From: Nitrososphaerota archaeon
GTDB lineage: Archaea > Thermoproteota > Nitrososphaeria > Nitrososphaerales > UBA183
Direction of reading: 5' to 3'
Length of the DNA stretch: 64,000 nt
NCBI GenBank assembly: GCA_029785235.1
Contig: JAFMAA010000002.1
Coordinates: forward strand, 247,712-311,711
Shown: one piece after another, positions 22,262-29,523 of the stretch
Layout of the letters: each line of letters starts with the position of its first letter
Position numbering within the stretch: position 1 is the stretch's first letter
Translations under genes and position numbers: made by a program
Notes under the pieces: generated by a model
The model's database searches: none
What the model was told of the DNA's origin: nothing
What the model saw: only the letters and a program-made list of their open reading frames with translations

Positions 22262-22500
22262 ACTCGAGCGGGCATCCCGAAGGCGCCAATCCCGGCTTCA
22301 TTAAGCCGGTGCCCAGGTCTCTTCCATCGGCCTGGAGTGCGCCAGGGAGTCCTCGATGGAAAAGGCGGGGCCGGAAACGGCACGGGCGGCTGATGCCCTG
22401 GTCGCGAAAGCGACTCTGGAAAAGCCGCCCTGGGATCCAAGAGCCGCACGACCGCGTTCCTCGACCGCCATCGGGGCGAAAAGGCTCCGTCTCGAGTACA
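22262..22500 (+). ncRNA. Highly structured RNA of unknown class
   Basis: A GTTTAATA box (22234-22241) predicts a transcript starting near 22262. The ends pair (ACTCGAG 22262-22268 with CTCGAGT 22491-22497). Inside are perfect hairpins: CCGGCTT/AAGCCGG; TTCCATCG/CGATGGAA enclosing CCTGG/CCAGG; GCCG-GAAA-CGGC; and GGGCGGCT/AGCCGCCC enclosing GTCGC-GAAA-GCGAC. Two loops are GAAA tetraloops. No convincing frame runs through it. It does not show the conserved blocks of RNase P, SRP or rRNA. Confidence 0.65.
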
Positions 22501-22552
22501 TTAGCCCAGCGCTGCCGGCGACCCTTAAATTCTCAAGGCTACACGAGATGGC

Positions 22553-23113
22553 ATGAAGCCCGCTGTCTGTTTCGCTACGTCCAACGACGGCAAGTTCAAT
22601 GAAGCTGTAGACATACTCAAACCCTACGGCATCGTCGTGAAGCGACTGCCTGCGAAGGGCACGGAGATCCAGTCGGAGAGGGTCACAGACATAGCGGTGC
22701 GAGCAGCTGCTGAAACATACTCACTGGAGAAGAAGCCTATCATCGCAGAGGACACGGGCCTGTACGTCCACAAGCTCGATGGGTTCCCGGGGCCATACGC
22801 CGCCTACGCCCTGAAGACCATAGGCCCCGACGGGTTGCTCAGGCTCTTGAAGGGGAAGAAGAGAGGCGCGCACTTCGAGACGTCGTTGGCGTACGTCGAC
22901 GGCAGCTCCATAATCGAGTTCACAGGTACGCTCGAAGGGACCATATCGTCGAAACAGAGGGGGTCGAACGGCTTCGGGTACGACCCTATCTTCGTCCCGT
23001 CAGGCTACAGGATGACGCTCGCCGAGATGACCCGCGAGGAGAAGAACAAGGTCTCCCACCGGTCACAGGCGTTCACAGCGTTCGGAAGATGGTACGCGAA
23101 AAGGATTCCATAG
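22553..23113 (+). CDS. rdgB: XTP/dITP pyrophosphatase (RdgB/HAM1 family)
   Basis: Hydrolyses deaminated purine triphosphates (ITP, dITP, XTP) to keep them out of nucleic acids. Motifs: FATSNDGKFNEA, the substrate stretch AEDTGLYVHKLDGFPGPYAA, GFGYDPIFVP and HRSQAF near the end. The protein is 186 residues, full length. ATG 22553 is 25 bases after TATA CTTAAATTC. It joins four Nudix genes as a nucleotide-sanitising set. Confidence 0.9.
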   Translation: MKPAVCFATSNDGKFNEAVDILKPYGIVVKRLPAKGTEIQSERVTDIAVRAAAETYSLEKKPIIAEDTGLYVHKLDGFPGPYAAYALKTIGPDGLLRLLKGKKRGAHFETSLAYVDGSSIIEFTGTLEGTISSKQRGSNGFGYDPIFVPSGYRMTLAEMTREEKNKVSHRSQAFTAFGRWYAKRIP

Positions 23114-23122
23114 AACAGTGAG

Positions 23123-23206
23123 TGGAGACGGCGGGATTCGAACCCGCGTAGCCCCTCCGGGCGCGGCTTCTAAGGCCGCTGGCGTTGGCCGCTTGCCTAC
23201 GTCTCC
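23123..23206 (-). tRNA. tRNA-Leu(TAG)
   Basis: Acceptor GGAGACG/CGTCTCC, anticodon TAG in loop CTTAGAA on GCGGC/GCCGC, a long variable arm (GCCCGGAGGGGC), T-loop TTCGAAT and D-loop with GG. A73 as expected for leucine. CCA is not encoded. It is the last of seven co-oriented type II tRNA genes. Confidence 0.9.
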
Positions 23207-23209
23207 AGA

Positions 23210-23295
23210 TGGTCGAGGCAGGCTCTGCCCCTGCGTAGTCCCTTCGGACAGCCGGGTTTAGGCCGGCCGCGTTTGACTGGCTCCGCCACTCGACC
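23210..23295 (-). tRNA. tRNA-Leu(TAA), unusual T-loop
   Basis: Acceptor GGTCGAG/CTCGACC, anticodon TAA in loop CCTAAAC on GCCGG/CCGGC, long variable arm with TCCCTTCGGACA-type stem. T-stem GCAGG/CCTGC holds T-loop GGCAGAG (complement of 23223-23229): G54, G55, G58. The D-loop GAGCCAGTCAAA has AG where Leu(CAA) has GG. Confidence 0.88.
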
Positions 23296-23306
23296 ACGAG
23301 AATGAG

Positions 23307-23392
23307 TGATGTGGGCCGGCTTTGCTCCGGCGCAGGCCCTTCGGCCCCAGGTTCTCAGCCTGGCGGGTTTGACTGGACTTCCCTACCACATC
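23307..23392 (-). tRNA. tRNA-Leu(GAG), unusual T-loop
   Basis: Acceptor GATGTGG/CCACATC, anticodon GAG in loop CTGAGAA on CCAGG/CCTGG, long variable arm. T-stem GCCGG/CCGGC, T-loop AGCAAAG (complement of 23320-23326): A54, G55, A58. The D-loop AAGTCCAGTCAAA has A18-G19. A73. Confidence 0.88.
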
Positions 23393-23397
23393 AAAAG

Positions 23398-23484
23398 TCG
23401 GCGCGGCAGGATTTGGACCTGCGAAGCGGCTTCCCGCACGGGGGCTTGAACCCCGCCCGTTTGACCTGGCTCCGGCACGCGCCG
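23398..23484 (-). tRNA. tRNA-Leu(CAA)
   Basis: Acceptor CGGCGCG/CGCGCCG, anticodon CAA in loop TTCAAGC on CGGGG/CCCCG, long variable arm, T-loop TCCAAAT (C55) with D-loop GAGCCAGGTCAAA (G18-G19). C55 with G18 still allows a pair. A73. Confidence 0.85.
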
Positions 23485-23489
23485 ATTGG

Positions 23490-23573
23490 TGATGACGCCA
23501 GGATTCGAACCTGGGTAGGGCCTTCGCCCGGAGGGTCTGAACCTCCTGCCGTTGTCCACTTGGCTACGTCACC
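23490..23573 (-). tRNA. tRNA-Leu(CAG)
   Basis: Acceptor GGTGACG/CGTCATC with one G:U, anticodon CAG in loop TTCAGAC on GGAGG/CCTCC, long variable arm, canonical T-loop TTCGAAT and D-loop GG. A73. Confidence 0.88.
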
Positions 23574-23584
23574 ACGATCATAAG

Positions 23585-23701
23585 CGCCGGGTGGAGGACT
23601 TGAACCTCCATGCCCCGAAGGGCGGCGGTTTTCCAGGACTCTTTCGAGACTCAGCCCCGATCGTTCAGGACCGCTGCGATACCAATTCCGCTCAACCCGG
23701 C
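23585..23701 (-). tRNA. tRNA-Ser with intron, anticodon GGA or TGA
   Basis: Acceptor GCCGGGT/ACCCGGC with G73, long variable arm, T-loop TTCAAGT, D-loop with GG. The anticodon stem GCGGT/ACCGC encloses about 40 bases, so an intron of roughly 33 bases is present. If the intron lies after position 37 the anticodon is TGA (with C at 33); if it precedes the anticodon, the 3' part CTGGAAA gives GGA. Sequence alone does not decide. Confidence 0.75.
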
Positions 23702-23707
23702 ATCTGG

Positions 23708-23791
23708 CGCCGCAGGTAGGATTCGGACCTACGCGACCGTGAGGTCAACGAGCTAGCAACTCGTCCCAATAGGCCACTCTGGCACTGCGGC
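23708..23791 (-). tRNA. tRNA-Ser(GCT)
   Basis: Acceptor GCCGCAG/CTGCGGC, G73 and encoded CCA, anticodon GCT in loop TTGCTAG on ACGAG/CTCGT, long variable arm, T-loop TCCGAAT (C55) and D-loop with GG. First gene of the type II tRNA cluster. Confidence 0.9.
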
Positions 23792-23907
23792 AAATTCGGA
23801 TTCGGTCTCTAGAAATACTATGGCAACAGACCGAGAGCCTATCGAAGGGATAGACTCAGAGCCTGCGCTGACAAGGAGAACGAAACGGGCCGCGAAGCGT
23901 ACGCAGG

Positions 23908-23935
23908 CTTCATTGCACATATACAATGTGCGCGA
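23908..23935. promoter_or_regulatory. Inverted repeat GCACAT-ATGTGC
   Basis: CATTGCACATATACAATGTGC contains GCACAT and ATGTGC as an inverted repeat around ATACA, between the tRNA cluster and the rightward membrane gene. A related TTGCACATATGCAA lies at the start of the RHH gene at 42.16 kb. It may be an operator. Confidence 0.35.
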
Positions 23936-24006
23936 GTATTAAAGCATGCAGCCGGCGACTCCTGGCAGCCAAACGCGTGTTTTAAGCCTGCGGCGACAAA
24001 TGGCAT

Positions 24007-24699
24007 GTGAGCCCTTATGCGCGGCGCCTGACCTCGGCATGCGCTCCCGCCTTCGCATTCATCGCAGCGTTCCTGGCGGTCAACGTCGACATCGACTATG
24101 TCATGCAAAGGGTCGTGCCCAGCTGCATGGAAGGAGGCCGGCTGGCCTGCGCCTTCGTCTTCGCGTCCTCGCCGTTCTCTGCCATCGAGGACTACAGCGG
24201 CGCAGCATCGGCCATCAACACCGACCTGATCTACAACTTCGGCGCCGTCGCGGTGCTCGTCTTCGTGGCCGGGCTGGTATCGTACAACAGCCAGGCGAGG
24301 GGCATCACAGCCGGTAGGGCGTTCGCCGCGATGGTGGCGGGCACCTACGTCGTGTCAGCGATGGTATGGCTTCACCATGGGACCCCGGCGACGGGGACGT
24401 CGGTGATAGGGTTCTCCGAGTGCCTGTACATCGCAGGCGTCGCCGCCTACGGCGCGTACGCGTCTGTCAGGCGCGGAGGGCTCGGGATGAACGTGCTCAC
24501 CGCGGTCACGGAGCTGGCTGCCCTGGGGCTGATATCATGGTATGGGACGAGGATGTATGTGATAGGCAACCAGTCTGTGGCCTACCACATGGTCGGTGCT
24601 GCCGTGTTCCTTTGGGTGGCGCTGGTGCCGGCCCTGTACGGCATGATGCGCACCAGGGAGAAGCCTACGGCTGCGCTTCAGCCAGGCTGCTTCGTGTGA
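24007..24699 (+). CDS. Rhomboid-like six-helix membrane protein
   Basis: 230 residues with about six hydrophobic helices. The segment HHGTPATGTSVIGFSECLYI resembles the G-x-S catalytic Ser region of rhomboid intramembrane proteases and a His follows in the last helix (QSVAYHMVGAAVF), in the H-x-x-G setting seen in rhomboids. The match is loose, so an inactive or unrelated membrane protein remains possible. GTG 24007 lies about 24 bases after GTTTTAAG. The 3' end overlaps the convergent gene by 22 bases. Confidence 0.5.
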   Translation: MSPYARRLTSACAPAFAFIAAFLAVNVDIDYVMQRVVPSCMEGGRLACAFVFASSPFSAIEDYSGAASAINTDLIYNFGAVAVLVFVAGLVSYNSQARGITAGRAFAAMVAGTYVVSAMVWLHHGTPATGTSVIGFSECLYIAGVAAYGAYASVRRGGLGMNVLTAVTELAALGLISWYGTRMYVIGNQSVAYHMVGAAVFLWVALVPALYGMMRTREKPTAALQPGCFV

Positions 24700-25607
24700 G
24701 CGTCGGCCTCGGAGGTGCCTGTGATCTCCCTGTATCCCAGGTAGATGTTGCCGAACCCCAGGACCCCGAGGGTCGAGAGGACCAGCACGGTGGATACGCC
24801 TATCACGCTGATGTTGGGTATGGCGCTCCCGGTGCTCAACCCGGCGCTGGCAAGCCAGGGGAGCGCGACGACGGCTGCGCCGACAGAGGCGAACACGAGC
24901 CCTCCGAGGTAGAGGGTCCGCGCAGCAGCAGAGCGGCCGACGTACTTCATCTGGTCGATGGTCAGCTTCTTCAGGCGCATTATGTTGGCGAATATGACCC
25001 CGAGGATGACCTGCATGGCCATGGTCCCCAGCCCGAACGCCGCCCCGACGAGCGCGGCATAGGCTGCGTTCGGCATCTGCGGCGCCAGGACGAACATTAT
25101 GATGCTGGCGTAGGCCCCTATCCCCCACCCGGCGATGAAGCCATGCCCCGCGGCCAGCTTCATGGACACCGGCCTCACGTCCTCGACCTCGCGCATAGGA
25201 GTGCGCTCGGCCCTGGGGTCGTGGTGCGACTTGCCGCCCAGGAGCCTGTCTATGGGTATGTGCATGTCCCTGCCCTTCAACATGTAGCGCCCTGCCAGGA
25301 ACATGCCGGCCCCTACGATGGCGTACACATATCCCTCGAGATGGTACGACTCGTATATCGCGGCCAGCCCTTCGAAGCCGAGAAAGGCTAGTATGGCCCT
25401 CTGTATCGTGAACCCTCCTGAGAACACGAACCCCGACTTCATGCCGCCTCGTGTGCTGTAGCTCCCGATGGCATAGCTGAAGGTGATTGGCCAGGTGTGC
25501 TCGTCAGGGGTGATCCCGTGCAGCACGCCGAGAAGCACGGCCACACCGAGGACGACGGGGACAGTGAGCCCGGGTGGCGGATTGAGAAGGAACCCGAGGT
25601 CTAGCAC
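24678..25607 (-). CDS. NicO-like nickel/cobalt transporter family protein
   Basis: 309 residues with about seven membrane helices. The first helix carries LGVLHGITPDEHTWPITFSY, the H-x4-D-x-H signature of NicO/UreH-type Ni/Co exporters or uptake proteins, and a second His/Ala-rich helix pair LAAGHGFIAGWGIGAYAS has the matching H-x-x-x-x-G-x-G motif. A His/Asp loop (KSHHDPRAE) lies between the halves. The GTG start is 25 bases after GTTTTATTG. Substrate is inferred. Confidence 0.7.
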   Translation of the reverse strand: MLDLGFLLNPPPGLTVPVVLGVAVLLGVLHGITPDEHTWPITFSYAIGSYSTRGGMKSGFVFSGGFTIQRAILAFLGFEGLAAIYESYHLEGYVYAIVGAGMFLAGRYMLKGRDMHIPIDRLLGGKSHHDPRAERTPMREVEDVRPVSMKLAAGHGFIAGWGIGAYASIIMFVLAPQMPNAAYAALVGAAFGLGTMAMQVILGVIFANIMRLKKLTIDQMKYVGRSAAARTLYLGGLVFASVGAAVVALPWLASAGLSTGSAIPNISVIGVSTVLVLSTLGVLGFGNIYLGYREITGTSEADAHTKQPG

Positions 25608-25645
25608 ACGATGCGAGCGCCCTCAGCAATAAAACGGTACAGGCG

Positions 25646-25888
25646 TCAGCGGGATATGCCGAGCTGCCGCGCCTTGAGCCTGAACAGCGTCATTATGCTT
25701 CCCAGCTCCAACGACTCTTCGAACATACACACGATGGTCGGAGTCCCTCCCACGACGGCGTCTATCTGGCATACCTTGCCGCCCGGCTCCTTGACCGTCA
25801 CGTCGTAGTAGAGGTGGAGCCTGCCTGCTATCTTGTTGGCCAGCTTCGCTGGGGCCCTCACTATCACAGGCTGACGGCTGAGACTCAT
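25646..25888 (-). CDS. Hypothetical protein, 80 aa
   Basis: A small beta-rich protein, SRQPVIVRAPAKLANKIAGR followed by LHLYYDVTVKEPGGK. ATG 25888 is 25 bases after GTTTTAT. No family is recognised. Confidence 0.55.
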   Translation of the reverse strand: MSLSRQPVIVRAPAKLANKIAGRLHLYYDVTVKEPGGKVCQIDAVVGGTPTIVCMFEESLELGSIMTLFRLKARQLGISR

Positions 25889-26050
25889 GTCTGCTGGAAG
25901 ACACGCCTGCAGGATAAAACGGGTTGGCAAAGAGACGACGGGCGAGGGCGTTATATCAGTCTGGGACCTATCATTGTTTAGGCCAGCCCGATGCGGTCCT
26001 GGCGGCACCGGCAAACCTCCGCTTTAATATCATGGCGCATATCTTACTCG

Positions 26051-26752
26051 ATGAAGACACTGGTAGTCTCCGACGTACACTGGAAGTTCGGCAGCCATAA
26101 CGGCGTCTACGAAGGTAACGCCTACGATTGGCTGTTGAACACAGTGAACAGCGTGAAGCCGACCGCGATCCTGGGCCTGGGGGACTACGGCCACGCCTGG
26201 GCGACGCAGGGGTGGAACACCCTGTCTGCGCTCGCGCCCGCGAGCCTGGCGTACGGCAACCACGACAACATGGAGGCGCTGAAGGGAGCCAGGAACCCCG
26301 ACGGGACGCGCTGCCTCGTCAACGACGGGGAGATCAGGGTGGTCGACGGGCTGGCGACAGGGTTCATCAACGGAATCCTCTCGTCCAAGTCGAAGATGAA
26401 GGACGGGACGCCGCGGAAGACGGCGGAAGAGTACCTGTCTTACGCCCCCAGGATCTCCAGAGTCGACGTCCTGGCGACCCACATGGCGCCCAGGGAGATG
26501 GGGTCGACCCCCCTCCACGAGAGCGACGACCTCCGGGTAATGGAGAGCGTGCTGAAGACGGTGAAGCCGAGGCTATTCCTCTGCGGGCACCTTGCGGGCC
26601 CGTACAAGATCGCCACGATCGGAAGCACGGTGGGTGTGCGCGTCGACTCCAGCCCCGCCGAGCAGCACTACGCCGTCATAACGGGCAAGGGGACAGTGGT
26701 CAAGGTGTACCACAACAACGAGCTCGTGGACTCCGTCGACGTGCCCCTCTAG
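26051..26752 (+). CDS. Calcineurin-like metallophosphoesterase
   Basis: The metal-binding motifs are in order: LVVSDVHWKFG (DxH), LGLGDYGHAW (GDxxx), YGNHDNMEAL (GNHD), VLATHMAPREMG (H) and CGHLAGPYK (GHxxxP). It should hydrolyse phosphomonoesters, phosphodiesters or nucleic acids with two metals. The protein is 233 residues. ATG 26051 lies about 25 bases after CTTTAATATC. Three small unknown genes follow on the same strand. Confidence 0.85.
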   Translation: MKTLVVSDVHWKFGSHNGVYEGNAYDWLLNTVNSVKPTAILGLGDYGHAWATQGWNTLSALAPASLAYGNHDNMEALKGARNPDGTRCLVNDGEIRVVDGLATGFINGILSSKSKMKDGTPRKTAEEYLSYAPRISRVDVLATHMAPREMGSTPLHESDDLRVMESVLKTVKPRLFLCGHLAGPYKIATIGSTVGVRVDSSPAEQHYAVITGKGTVVKVYHNNELVDSVDVPL

Positions 26753-26767
26753 GATGTACAGGGTGAT

Positions 26768-27058
26768 GTGGCTGTGCCATCCGGCGAGCAGGTTAAGAAT
26801 CCAGGCGCATATGTCCCGATGAGCAGAGTGACAGCGAGGACCAGGAACACGGAGCGCGGCCGTCTCATGGAGAAGATCCGAGGCATAAGCTATGGAAAAT
26901 GCCGCCTGTCAGACCTGACCGCAGGGATGGACGACAAGCAGCGCGCCCACGTCGTCGCGCTCCTGAATTCTGCCGCCAGGCGCGACGAGGTGGTCATCAA
27001 CGACTCCTCAGACGGGGACCCGTTGATCCTCTCGACAGGAGGGGCCCAGAGTGAGTGA
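26768..27058 (+). CDS. Hypothetical protein, 96 aa
   Basis: Basic N-terminal half (SRVTARTRNTERGRLMEKIR) and a helix near the C-terminus (MDDKQRAHVVALLNSAARRD). The GTG start comes 15 bases after the phosphoesterase stop, so it is probably in the same operon. No family is recognised. Confidence 0.5.
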   Translation: MAVPSGEQVKNPGAYVPMSRVTARTRNTERGRLMEKIRGISYGKCRLSDLTAGMDDKQRAHVVALLNSAARRDEVVINDSSDGDPLILSTGGAQSE

Positions 27059-27245
27059 TGAGATGGCGGAAAGAAGCGTCGTGGGCGACAGGATCCTGGG
27101 CGGCTCCTCAGCCGCATGGCTCGCAGGCGCCATCGCCGGATCTTCCGTCCTCAGGCTCGCCATGTTCCCTGTCTTCGTGGAGGCAGGCTTGTCGGTAAGG
27201 GCAGCCCTCATTCTGCGGTACGATAGGAAGGAGGGCTCAGCGTAA
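27051..27245 (+). CDS. Small single-helix membrane protein
   Basis: 64 residues with an Ala/Gly-rich hydrophobic stretch (SSAAWLAGAIAGSSVLRLAM). GTG 27051 lies within the end of the upstream gene and the stop overlaps the next ATG (TAATG), showing tight coupling. No family is recognised. Confidence 0.5.
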   Translation: MSDEMAERSVVGDRILGGSSAAWLAGAIAGSSVLRLAMFPVFVEAGLSVRAALILRYDRKEGSA

Positions 27246-27538
27246 TGCTCGGGTTCAGGCGGCGGTGGCGAGAGCCGGCCGCCAAGGAGTTCTATGACAG
27301 GTTCATGGAAGCGGGGCAGCAGACCGTGCCTGCCGGCCATGGAGCGCTGATCATCCACGCAGACGGGACCGGGAACTCTCCGAGATGCGGGCTCCGACTA
27401 GCTTACCTCTGCGATGACTGGGGGTTCAACTTCGCCGTCGGCAGGGACGGGGAGATCGACACCTACGGTCTGAAGACGAACCTGAACATACCGGAACTCC
27501 TCGTCGCGGTTCTGAATAGCGTAAGAGAGGTCAATTAA
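27245..27538 (+). CDS. Hypothetical protein, 97 aa
   Basis: A soluble alpha/beta protein: GHGALIIHADGTGNSPRCGL, then DDWGFNFAVGRDGEIDTYGL. The beta-rich pattern might be a small ligand-binding domain. Coupled to the upstream gene by the overlap TAATG. No family is recognised. Confidence 0.5.
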   Translation: MLGFRRRWREPAAKEFYDRFMEAGQQTVPAGHGALIIHADGTGNSPRCGLRLAYLCDDWGFNFAVGRDGEIDTYGLKTNLNIPELLVAVLNSVREVN

Positions 27539-27574
27539 GACCTATTTAGGGCCAATCGCCTGCTTCCTGGGCGA

Positions 27575-28381
27575 ATGTATCAAACGAAGAAGAAACACGC
27601 GTTGCCTTCCTCGATAAGCTCCTGTCTGATATGTCCTCAGCTCAGGGAGTGCATACGATGCTCCGCCATCTCGAGGGTGGACTCCGGGCACCCGGAGAAG
27701 CTGCGCGAACTCGTAAGGAGCATGATCTACCGCACCCCGCCCACCCTGGAAGCACAGGCCGCCATGGACGCGGGGACGGAAGCGCACAGGAGGCTGGAGC
27801 AGGCGAGAGGGGTCGACACCGACCCTGCCAGCGTGACGGCGAAGATCAGGGACGGCCAGCGTTTCTACTGGAGCCTGTCCATCTGCAGCGTGAGGTACGG
27901 CCTGAGGGGGACCGTGGACGCCGTGCTCTGCGATCCCCAGGGCAGGACCCTGAGACTGACCGTGCTGGACGACAAGCCGCACTTCTCTACCCCATACATG
28001 CGCCAGATCTTCGCCTACGCCATGATACTCACCGACCCCAACATGCTGTACACCAACCCGTCCTTCTCGGAGAAGGACAGCGTGGAGAGGAAGCGGTTCT
28101 ACGACGACATAGGGTTCGGCGACACGTACGACACCGTGGAGGTCTGGACCACGCTCAACCCCTACAGGGAAGGGCCTGACCCTGATGGCGTCAACGACAA
28201 CCCGCTGGCGCCCAGGCTCTTCTCAAAAGGGAACGCGTTCGTCAACAAGCACCAGGTGTTCGCCGTGCTGAAGGCCAAGAAGAGGATCCTGGAGACGTAC
28301 TACAATCCGGGCGTCATGGAGGCGGTGCAGCAGACGCGGTTCTCAGCCAGGGATGCCGAGCTGCTGCAGCCCCGGCTATGA
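27575..28381 (+). CDS. PD-(D/E)XK nuclease-like protein (RecB/Cas4 type)
   Basis: 268 residues with the order expected of RecB-family nucleases: an N-terminal Cys cluster (SSCLICPQLRECIRC), a His helix (DAGTEAHRRLEQAR), then GTVDAVLCD, TVLDDKPH (D-x-K) and QIFAYAMILT. Cas4 and related nucleases bind an Fe-S cluster through such cysteines and trim DNA ends. No CRISPR array or cas gene is nearby, so a replication or repair role beside Orc1/Cdc6 is more likely. The TATA box is at about 27545. Confidence 0.6.
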   Translation: MYQTKKKHALPSSISSCLICPQLRECIRCSAISRVDSGHPEKLRELVRSMIYRTPPTLEAQAAMDAGTEAHRRLEQARGVDTDPASVTAKIRDGQRFYWSLSICSVRYGLRGTVDAVLCDPQGRTLRLTVLDDKPHFSTPYMRQIFAYAMILTDPNMLYTNPSFSEKDSVERKRFYDDIGFGDTYDTVEVWTTLNPYREGPDPDGVNDNPLAPRLFSKGNAFVNKHQVFAVLKAKKRILETYYNPGVMEAVQQTRFSARDAELLQPRL

Positions 28382-29452
28382 CCCGTCGTCGTCCCGGCGC
28401 ACAGCTTCGCTCTTCATCACTATGCTGATGCCGAACCTGTCGTGCAGCCACTTCAGGAAGCCGTCGTACACAGACCTGTAGCTCGCCGCACAGCCGAGCA
28501 GCGCCGGCCTCCCCTGCTTGTGCTTCTCGTCGATGCTGTTCAGGTACCCGCCGTCCAGGAGCTGGTCTATGATGCGGCCGAACGTCGTGGTAGAGGGGCT
28601 GGCCCCTCCTATCTTGTCGAATATCCGGTTCGCGCCGTTTATGACGGCGCCCCTGGTCGCCGGTTTGCCGCCCATCGCTGCCTGTGCGAACGAGACCGCG
28701 CCCAGGACAACCGCGTTCCTCACGGGCATGACGAGGAAGTCTTCCGTGAAGTCGAGCACGAGCTTGTTCGCTATGGCCTTTTCGACCGTGCGCATGTTGA
28801 TCGTGGTCCCGTTCTTGTACATCGAGTCGAGGATGCGGAATATGTCCCTGAGGGCGAAGTCGCCGCCGGCGTACTTCTCCGCAAGCAGCTTCGTCACGCC
28901 CCGCTCCACCTTCATCCCCGCTATCTCGAACCTCTGGCGGATTATAGCCTCGGCCTGCGGCAGGTCGTAGTCCGTGAGCACCACGCGCTCGCACGCCCTG
29001 TACCTGGTCTGAGTGTCATCCATCAGATGGCTGATCAGCTCTCTCGGCGAGAGGTTCGTCATAACAACGACGCGCTTGTCCCCGTGCCTGTCACTGATGT
29101 AGTGCAGGGCCTTGTCCAGCTCGTCCGCCCTGTTGGCCATAAGCTTCTGCACGTCATCGAGTATGAGCATCATGTTGCCGTTCAGGCTGAAGAACTCGTC
29201 GATCGCCTGCTCGTTGGTCTGCTTCAGCGCGCCCAGCGCGTCCCTCAGGGAGAACCGCAGGGAGCCCTGGCACTGGACGTAGACGACGTCGCCGGGATTC
29301 TGGGCAGCCAACCACTTCGCCGTGATCGTCTTGCCAGTATCCCTCATTCCCGCGACGATCTTTGGGTAGGCCCCCTTCATGAGCGCAGCCGCCACCTCCG
29401 TGCGGACCAGGAGCTTGTCGGGGACGAAGTCCAGGGTGAATACCGAGTCCAA
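28376..29452 (-). CDS. Orc1/Cdc6-type replication initiator ATPase
   Basis: AAA+ ATPase with Walker A GMRDTGKTITA, Walker B LMLILDDVQK-type ILDDVQ, sensor 1 VVMTNLS, a sensor 2 region and a C-terminal winged-helix part (residues about 255-350). This fits archaeal Orc1/Cdc6, which binds origin repeats and loads MCM. The TTG at 29452 lies 22 bases after GTTTTAAG and is taken as the leaderless start; the ATG closer to the box is in another frame. It reads away from the origin repeats at 29.52-29.79 kb. Confidence 0.8.
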   Translation of the reverse strand: MDSVFTLDFVPDKLLVRTEVAAALMKGAYPKIVAGMRDTGKTITAKWLAAQNPGDVVYVQCQGSLRFSLRDALGALKQTNEQAIDEFFSLNGNMMLILDDVQKLMANRADELDKALHYISDRHGDKRVVVMTNLSPRELISHLMDDTQTRYRACERVVLTDYDLPQAEAIIRQRFEIAGMKVERGVTKLLAEKYAGGDFALRDIFRILDSMYKNGTTINMRTVEKAIANKLVLDFTEDFLVMPVRNAVVLGAVSFAQAAMGGKPATRGAVINGANRIFDKIGGASPSTTTFGRIIDQLLDGGYLNSIDEKHKQGRPALLGCAASYRSVYDGFLKWLHDRFGISIVMKSEAVRRDDDGS

Positions 29453-29523
29453 CGTCTCCAGACGGCGCCATGCCTTAAAACGGTGGTCGTGTTAAAGCCG
29501 ACAACGGGTTATCGCCGACATGA

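Noticed and set aside
22262..22500. Structured RNA as SRP RNA or second RNase P RNA
   Set aside because: The GGAAAC region lacks the flanking SRP helix 8 bases, and neither CR-I nor CR-V of RNase P is present.
27575..28381. Cas4 as sign of a CRISPR system
   Set aside because: No direct-repeat array, Cas1 or other cas gene is visible in the window; RecB-type nucleases are common outside CRISPR.
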